This document shows positions 58,852 through 64,000 of a DNA stretch of 64,000 nucleotides, one piece after another (the stretch's first letter is position 1; each line of letters opens with the position of its first letter). Under the pieces are notes generated by a model. The model saw only the letters and a program-made list of their open reading frames with translations. It was not told the origin of the DNA and did no database searches. The position numbers and the translations under genes are program-made. Origin of the DNA: Trichobilharzia regenti (taxonomy: Eukaryota; Platyhelminthes; Trematoda; Strigeidida; Schistosomatidae). Location of the stretch: positions 50,034,352 through 50,098,351 of the forward strand of contig OX235270.1 of the NCBI GenBank assembly GCA_944472135.2, given 5' to 3'.

Positions 58852-59177
58852 TGTAACAACAGAAGACAAGGGCCAGGCAACAGATCGTTTTATTATGAAA
58901 ATCAACACGTATTTATACATCTTTCAACTACATTATTATAGACAAGCGCAGTCATCTGATTGGTTGTTTAGGTAGACAAACGCAGGCTTCTGATTGGTTG
59001 TTTCGGGATTCCTTGACAAATAGAGTTCTCTCTGCGAATCATATTTTGCCACGTTAACTTTGCTGTGATTGGTTGTTGACTCAGGCTTGTTCATATTTTC
59101 TCACGGCCCATATTAGTGACCTAGACCTTAACGTAGATTAGTGCCAACCAATCGGCTAGCAGCCTGCTCTCACCACA
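58852..59177 (-). repeat. 5' LTR of the non-autonomous element
   Basis: 326 bases with no difference seen from 58105-58430, meaning insertion was recent or the pair was homogenised. Confidence 0.95.
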
Positions 59178-59285
59178 CAGGAATTTGTATTTAGCGGAAT
59201 TATTATGCAATTCTTATAAGAAATATAATAACAATCAACAGTAAGTATTTAAACAATACAGAGATAGAAATTTTCAATCACCACA

Positions 59286-60259
59286 CATTCTTAGAGAATA
59301 CTTTGCCTACCTCATGGCACTTTATATCCTTATTTTAATGGCTCCAAGAAAGCACAGATGTCAAATATCGAATTTTATCAATAAAAAGCTCTCCAATCTC
59401 TATGTGCATGTTTCGCTGCCATTTCCGTTGGACAACATGGGTGTTTGCGACTAAACATATATCAACACATCTTACCAGCATAGTGTTCCACAACTTAGGA
59501 AGACCACAGTCAAGTATTTCGTATTCATAAGCTCTGATTACAACGTGCAAAGGTCTGTTTGACAGAGTGAAAGATCAAGAATAGAGCAAAATCTTGTAGT
59601 ATATTAAGTCAAGATACTTAAAGTACAGATTCATTAACATCAATGTCTTTGCGTTTTTTCGAAACAACACAAAATTTAACTCTGGATTAAGCTTGTTGGG
59701 TGGCGTTTTCTTACTAGCATTTTAACTATCTTCAGTAACAAATATTTTAAACTGACTTGACTAGAGATGGATTAAGTGAATGTGAACAGGTGACCGAGAA
59801 GTATTTCGGTAGCTGTTTCAACACTAAGGTGTGCAGTGTTCAAGTCCTTATCGACCTCATTCAACAGCTATATTGACAACGCTACGTGTCAGGTGATCAA
59901 CAACAGTAAACTAAGCCAAGCCTACATTTGAAGTGAGTGCAGTAGTAGGAAAAGGCTGAGTATTATCACCGATGATATTCTTAATTGTGGTGGACTGCAT
60001 CATGCGTCAGACTGTGCTTGGGGAGTGAGAAGGCAGAAGTACGCTGGACCACTAAGGCAGAGATTCTAGAAGACCTGAATCTCGCGAGTGGATGATTTAT
60101 GTCTAATGTCACACAAACTCGAAGGCTTAGAAGCAGGCGAAAACCAACAAACTGGCTGAAGACCCTGTAAGCGAAGGTAGGACTCCACGTGAACACAGAG
60201 AAGACGGAGGTGAGGAAGATAACCAACGAACCAACAGCCACAACAACCAGCACCAATCA
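59286..60259. other. Unassigned stretch
   Basis: Near 59795-59865 a B-box-like GTGTTCAAGTCC follows GGTAGCTGTTTCAACAC, which may be a decayed tRNA-derived SINE. Otherwise nothing recognised. Confidence 0.3.
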
Positions 60260-60264
60260 CCATC

Positions 60265-60930
60265 AACAGGAGACATTTGATTGACACAGGTTACTTTCTG
60301 AACTCATCTAGACAGCATCGTTTCAACCACATGCAGGCAGGCGGAACGCATGAAGATGTCAAAGGAAGAATCAGAAGGGAAAGACACACCTTCATCAACC
60401 GGAAACCAGTTTGGAAATCTTCTGCACTAAGCCAGCATAAAGAACAAGACTCGGACATTCAACACATATGTAAAGCCAATCAGTTCTTCTATATGGATCG
60501 AAATCTTGGCGTGTTTGTCACGAAGTGGATTTCCAACAGGTTTCAGACTTTCATCAACAGCTGGCTTTGCTGGCCCCATACTGAACATCAAATGGCGAGA
60601 AAGAATTAACAACAGGGAACTATGGTTGTGAAGCAACCAATAGTCGATCGCTCAACAAATATGTAGGAGAAAATGGAGATGGAGTGATCGGACATATATT
60701 GAGGAGACCGTCGAGTGACATCTCGCGCCAGGCCATCACTCGAGTGGAATCTAAATGGGAAGTGACGAGTGGGTCGTCACAGTGAGTGTGACATGGAGGA
60801 GATCGTGTAAGGTGGAGATGAGAGATTGTTGGCAATCGTAGTCCAAGTTGAAGAGGTCAACAGAAGACAGGACGAAATGGATATGTGTTGTTGAAGTCCT
60901 ATGTTCCACTTGAAACTCAAGGGAATAATA
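60265..60930 (+). mobile_element. Non-LTR retrotransposon C-terminal fragment
   Basis: The frame 60277-60609 contains KGRIRRERHTFINRKPVWKS and FQTFINSWLCWPHTEHQ. Further on, in other frames, come R-K-W-R-W, GHH and TWRR blocks. This order (R-I-x-A-R-x-F, then FINSCLR, then RRWRW-IGHTLR) follows the RT in a family related to the scrap at 25068. Several frameshifts. Confidence 0.7.
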
Positions 60931-61189
60931 ATATTTATGTATGGAAAAGAAGCTCATTCATCCTCTTTGTTTGCCCTGGGTATAAGCATACATGTTTACC
61001 TGTCACTGTTCACCCACACACACAGACACAGACACCATTATATACTGCATATACACATATATTTTATCAGTAGTGGACTCATTTTGGAAGTCTGGGGTCA
61101 AATTTTGATCACAGCTCATACAATTTTATTTACTATACATGTTGATACATGTTTCATGGCTCATGATTGGACGAAGTTTCAGAAACAAG

Positions 61190-61320
61190 AGATGTTCCTT
61201 TTGTGTATAAACTTCCGTTATGTTAATTTCGATTAATTTCCCTGAAGAACTTTGGAGCAGATCGCCGAACGAAACGTTGGAATTAATTATTTCAATGCCG
61301 CTGAGATTTTACAAATATAA
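61190..61320 (+). repeat. Possible Penelope-like 3' tail
   Basis: CCCTGAAGAACTTTGGAGCA and CGAACGAAACGTTGGAATT resemble tails of Penelope-like elements. No coding part is attached. A weak call from recall of the motif only. Confidence 0.3.
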
Positions 61321-64000
61321 TCTGATAAATGTCTACTTCTCACTTGGTGCTCAATTATTTTGCAACTATCCGGTCAAATCTTAATCACAGTTCGTATGAA
61401 TTATTCCAGTACATTTAACAAATAAGGCGCCTTACTTATTGGAGGCTTGCTAACGATATAACTATACCAGTTGTTAAGTTCACTTCAATTGGAAATGAAA
61501 GTATTTCTGTCGGAAAAAGCCAAACTATTTATGATAGCAATTTATCCCAATGAACGTAGTCTTTCTCTAATCACAAAAAGAACCAGTTAAAGACTGGAGA
61601 TAAAATTGTGATATGTAGTAGTGCTTTCAAAGTAGAGTTCCTTGTAATTAACTTCTGAATGAGTCTAAATTCCCAAAGTCATTTTAACTAGGATCGAAAT
61701 ATTACTGTAATCTTCGTCTTATGCTAAGTAATTTCACAGGATACTTTCTTCCTAGAGCAACAGTTTCCGGCTGCAGATATTCAGCATAAATTTAAAACGG
61801 TCTTATGTTATATATTTCACTTGAAAATGTTAGAGTTTTATCATAAACAGAAAAATTAGGTAAATAATTGTCAGCTGTGGCTAACGCTTTTTGTTTTGTG
61901 TTCTTTCACTTTATATTCAGAGTATTTTAGTTTTTGAGAATATTTTCCGTAACTTTCCTCTGAAGTTCTATATCTGTAGACCAAAATAATTGTGGTGCTT
62001 GTAAAAAATATTTCGGGTCCGAAACAGGTAACTGTGTGGATGAATGAAAGTCAAAATGGATTGCTATCAATTGTGAAGAATGAATAATAGTCAATTTAGC
62101 GCAGATTATGCTTCCTTATGATTATCAGCAGATAACTTGAGCATCATGAGTAGGTGTTATCTGCAAGAGACCGTTTAAGGCCAATAAAATCAAATCACTT
62201 GAGTGTTATCAATTAATTTGAAGAGTATCATGCATGGTTGAGAGAATACTTCTAATGCATCTACTAATAACTGAACGTCTACAGTCAGTCATGCAAAGCA
62301 TATATGTGACTATATTGGCTAGCCCATGTATTTTCGCTTATAGGAAGAGATGAACAGACAGAATATGTAAAAGATAATAATGTAGGTTTTGTGTGAAAGG
62401 TAGTAGGCAAGGTAACTATACTCATAAAAGTGCCTTATTCGTTTAATCTCACTACTTCCCCTTGGTATTTATCCTGGAAACTGATCTCTCCCAACACAGG
62501 TTTCTTTTCTACTAAATAAAGATAACAGTAGTGCTTTAAAATAATGTCACTTCTTTCTGTTTATAAAATGCAGCCACTAATGGTTTCTCTCCAAATTACT
62601 GTCTTATAACGATCAGGAACTTATTCGACCTTATTGATTGCCATAAATCCGGGTATCCCCACTGAATCGCAGTGATTCTTTGAAAGTTAAATGTATACAG
62701 TAAATTAAGTGAATATAGTCAAGAAGCGAGAAAAGCTTTTCTGTCTTTAAAAATGAGCGTAGACACAATACAAGTTGAATAATGGTTTTATATTGTACTA
62801 TTTAGTTGATTGCTAGCAAGCATTCTTTGATAATTCATTCAGTTTACCTTTGGAAGTCCATTGGATTGCTACGGAAGATATAAGTAAACTTCTACGAAAA
62901 TACTAGACACGTCACACTAAGTACTAGTGTCCAATCAAAATAAGTAACCTCGTGTTATTTTCCCTTCCTTAGGCTTCAGTATTAAAATGTGAAAACCGTG
63001 ATGTTGCACCATAAAATGAATTTCAGTCATTCCTCTTATTCATTTTCTAACACTTCAGTTATCGCACCCAGATCCTTTTAGATCTCACTTTGTTTTCGTC
63101 TAAGTACACAACTCTTTGGCTTCATATTCACTCATTTTTGTACTGAAAGCCAACCATTCACTGTACTGCATAACCTCAATCTTTTTATTCCAACTCACAA
63201 AGTATCTTACCAGCGAAATCGACACAAATTTGTCGCAAGAGGATGTCAGACAAAAAACCGGAAAATTCAAGACGTACTGGATATTAGGTTAGTCTTATTA
63301 CTGAAATATCTCACCAGTGCTGGATTAAAAGTCGGATATGTAACGACTGAGCTATGGAGTTCGTCTGCCGACCCAGAATATGACCCACTGCTTAAGTCTC
63401 GAAAACAATAAAAGCTCCACAGACCAGAAGACTTCAAATTCAAACATGCTTTTTGATATTCATATGCCTCCTTTTGTATTTTATCCTGGTCTGAATATAT
63501 AACTCAATGCAAAATTGTCACTAAATGAATTTGCAATAACGTTGTCTTTACGTAGTCCTTTATTTACAACTCATAATAATTGCAATGTGTCAGCTGATCT
63601 GGATGTACAGAGTCCAGGTGTTTCGATTTCTTCAATGAGATTGGATTTTGTACCAGTCTTCTAGATACGAGAAAGTTATTCGCTAAGATAACGAAGTAAG
63701 ACACCGAATTCGCTCATCACTTAAAAAACCACTATTTACTGAGATGCCCTTATATATCCCTCAGCAGATAAGTCCAAAGTAAAGTAAAACCACCCCCTTG
63801 GATTCCTCTTCTAGCGACTGACAGATATGCTGCGAGTGAGTAACTAAACATAGACATGAGGGGCCTGTGTACCTATAGAAGCTTAATAGCAGAAAATGAA
63901 GCTGGTTGTCTTGGGAAACCTATTGAGAGGATGTGTAATATCTTCATACGGAAGTCTGTGTGTGGGTGGTGTAGCGATTTCATGGGAGGACATCCTCTAT
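61321..64000. other. Unassigned AT-rich stretch
   Basis: No coding frame or repeat family recognised apart from the tRNA-like scrap at 63318-63375. Confidence 0.4.
63318..63375 (-). repeat. tRNA-Lys(TTT)-like 5' half
   Basis: The minus strand reads CCATAGCTCAGTCGTTACAT then CCGACTTTTAATCC, matching the D arm and anticodon arm of tRNA-Lys with anticodon TTT. The variable loop and T arm are not present, so it is not a functional tRNA gene as it stands. It could be a SINE head or a tRNA-fragment insertion. Confidence 0.5.

Larger units (their letters stand above)
58105..59177 (-). mobile_element. Non-autonomous 1073-base LTR retrotransposon
   Basis: Two 326-base LTRs (58105-58430, 58852-59177) that look identical, TG...CA ends on both strands, and CAGG target duplications at 58101-58104 and 59178-59181. 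On the minus strand the 421-base interior starts with TTTGGTGTCGCTGCC, a plausible tRNA primer-binding site, and ends with GACGGGGGACGAG, a purine tract directly before the 3' LTR. It has the cis elements for replication but almost no coding capacity, so it would need proteins in trans. A solo LTR of the family is at 9226. Confidence 0.93.
57781..59285. repeat. Inverted duplication of gag 5' region, one arm split by an LTR element
   Basis: Arm A, 57781-57968, is the reverse complement (a few differences) of arm B, which is split into 58015-58104 and 59178-59285. The gap in arm B is the LTR element at 58105-59177 plus a CAGG target duplication. The central spacer is about 46 bases. Arm A serves as an unoccupied paralogous site. 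Confidence 0.88.

Noticed and set aside
61230..61280. CCCTGAAGA...CGAAACG as a hammerhead motif
   Set aside because: CTGAAGA and GAAAC are present in the right order, but the 22 bases between do not form a stem and positions next to the core do not pair.

Overview
The window looks like nuclear DNA of a digenean flatworm, most likely a blood fluke (Schistosoma or a close relative). The reasons are an AT-rich background, a single conserved gene spread over about 35 kb with tiny to multi-kb introns, and dense debris of RTE-like, CR1-like, Penelope-like, Gypsy and BEL/Pao retroelements plus tRNA-derived SINEs. The genus is an inference; no search could be run.

The one recognisable host gene is on the minus strand: the largest subunit of RNA polymerase III (RPC1, POLR3A). 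I could trace it from the ATG at 43927 to the TGA at 8666 through 21 exons. All splice sites are GT-AG and all phases agree, giving a 1403-residue product. The first intron is only 35 bases, whereas introns 3, 14 and 20 are 3.7-5.2 kb and filled with mobile elements. The active-site aspartates, bridge helix, trigger loop and both N-terminal zinc sites are intact. The last ~35 residues do not resemble the family.

Layout. 1-4.1 kb: two RTE-like fragments and a Gypsy gag/LTR fragment, with an in-frame gag-endonuclease junction. 5.1-6.8 kb: a Penelope-like element and an RTE-like 3' end. 8.7-43.9 kb: POLR3A. Its introns hold two direct copies of a ~3 kb RTE-derived block (9.07-12.15 and 37.36-41.03 kb), a second Penelope-like element with terminal repeats (21.3-23.0 kb), several SINEs, long TA runs, a perfect 82-base palindrome, a perfect 88-base hairpin, and an opposite-strand open frame in intron 4. 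44-48 kb: Gypsy gag and CR1-like fragments. 49-54 kb: a BEL/Pao-like element with gag but no recognised pol. 54.7-55.4 kb: possible minus-strand exons of unknown identity. 55.5-56.3 kb: a CR1-like 3' end. 57.1-59.3 kb: a Gypsy gag, its inverted partial copy, and inside that copy a 1.07-kb non-autonomous LTR element with identical LTRs. 60-64 kb: a non-LTR fragment, a Penelope-like tail and mostly unassigned sequence.

Except for POLR3A, everything I can name is mobile-element derived, and most of it is broken.
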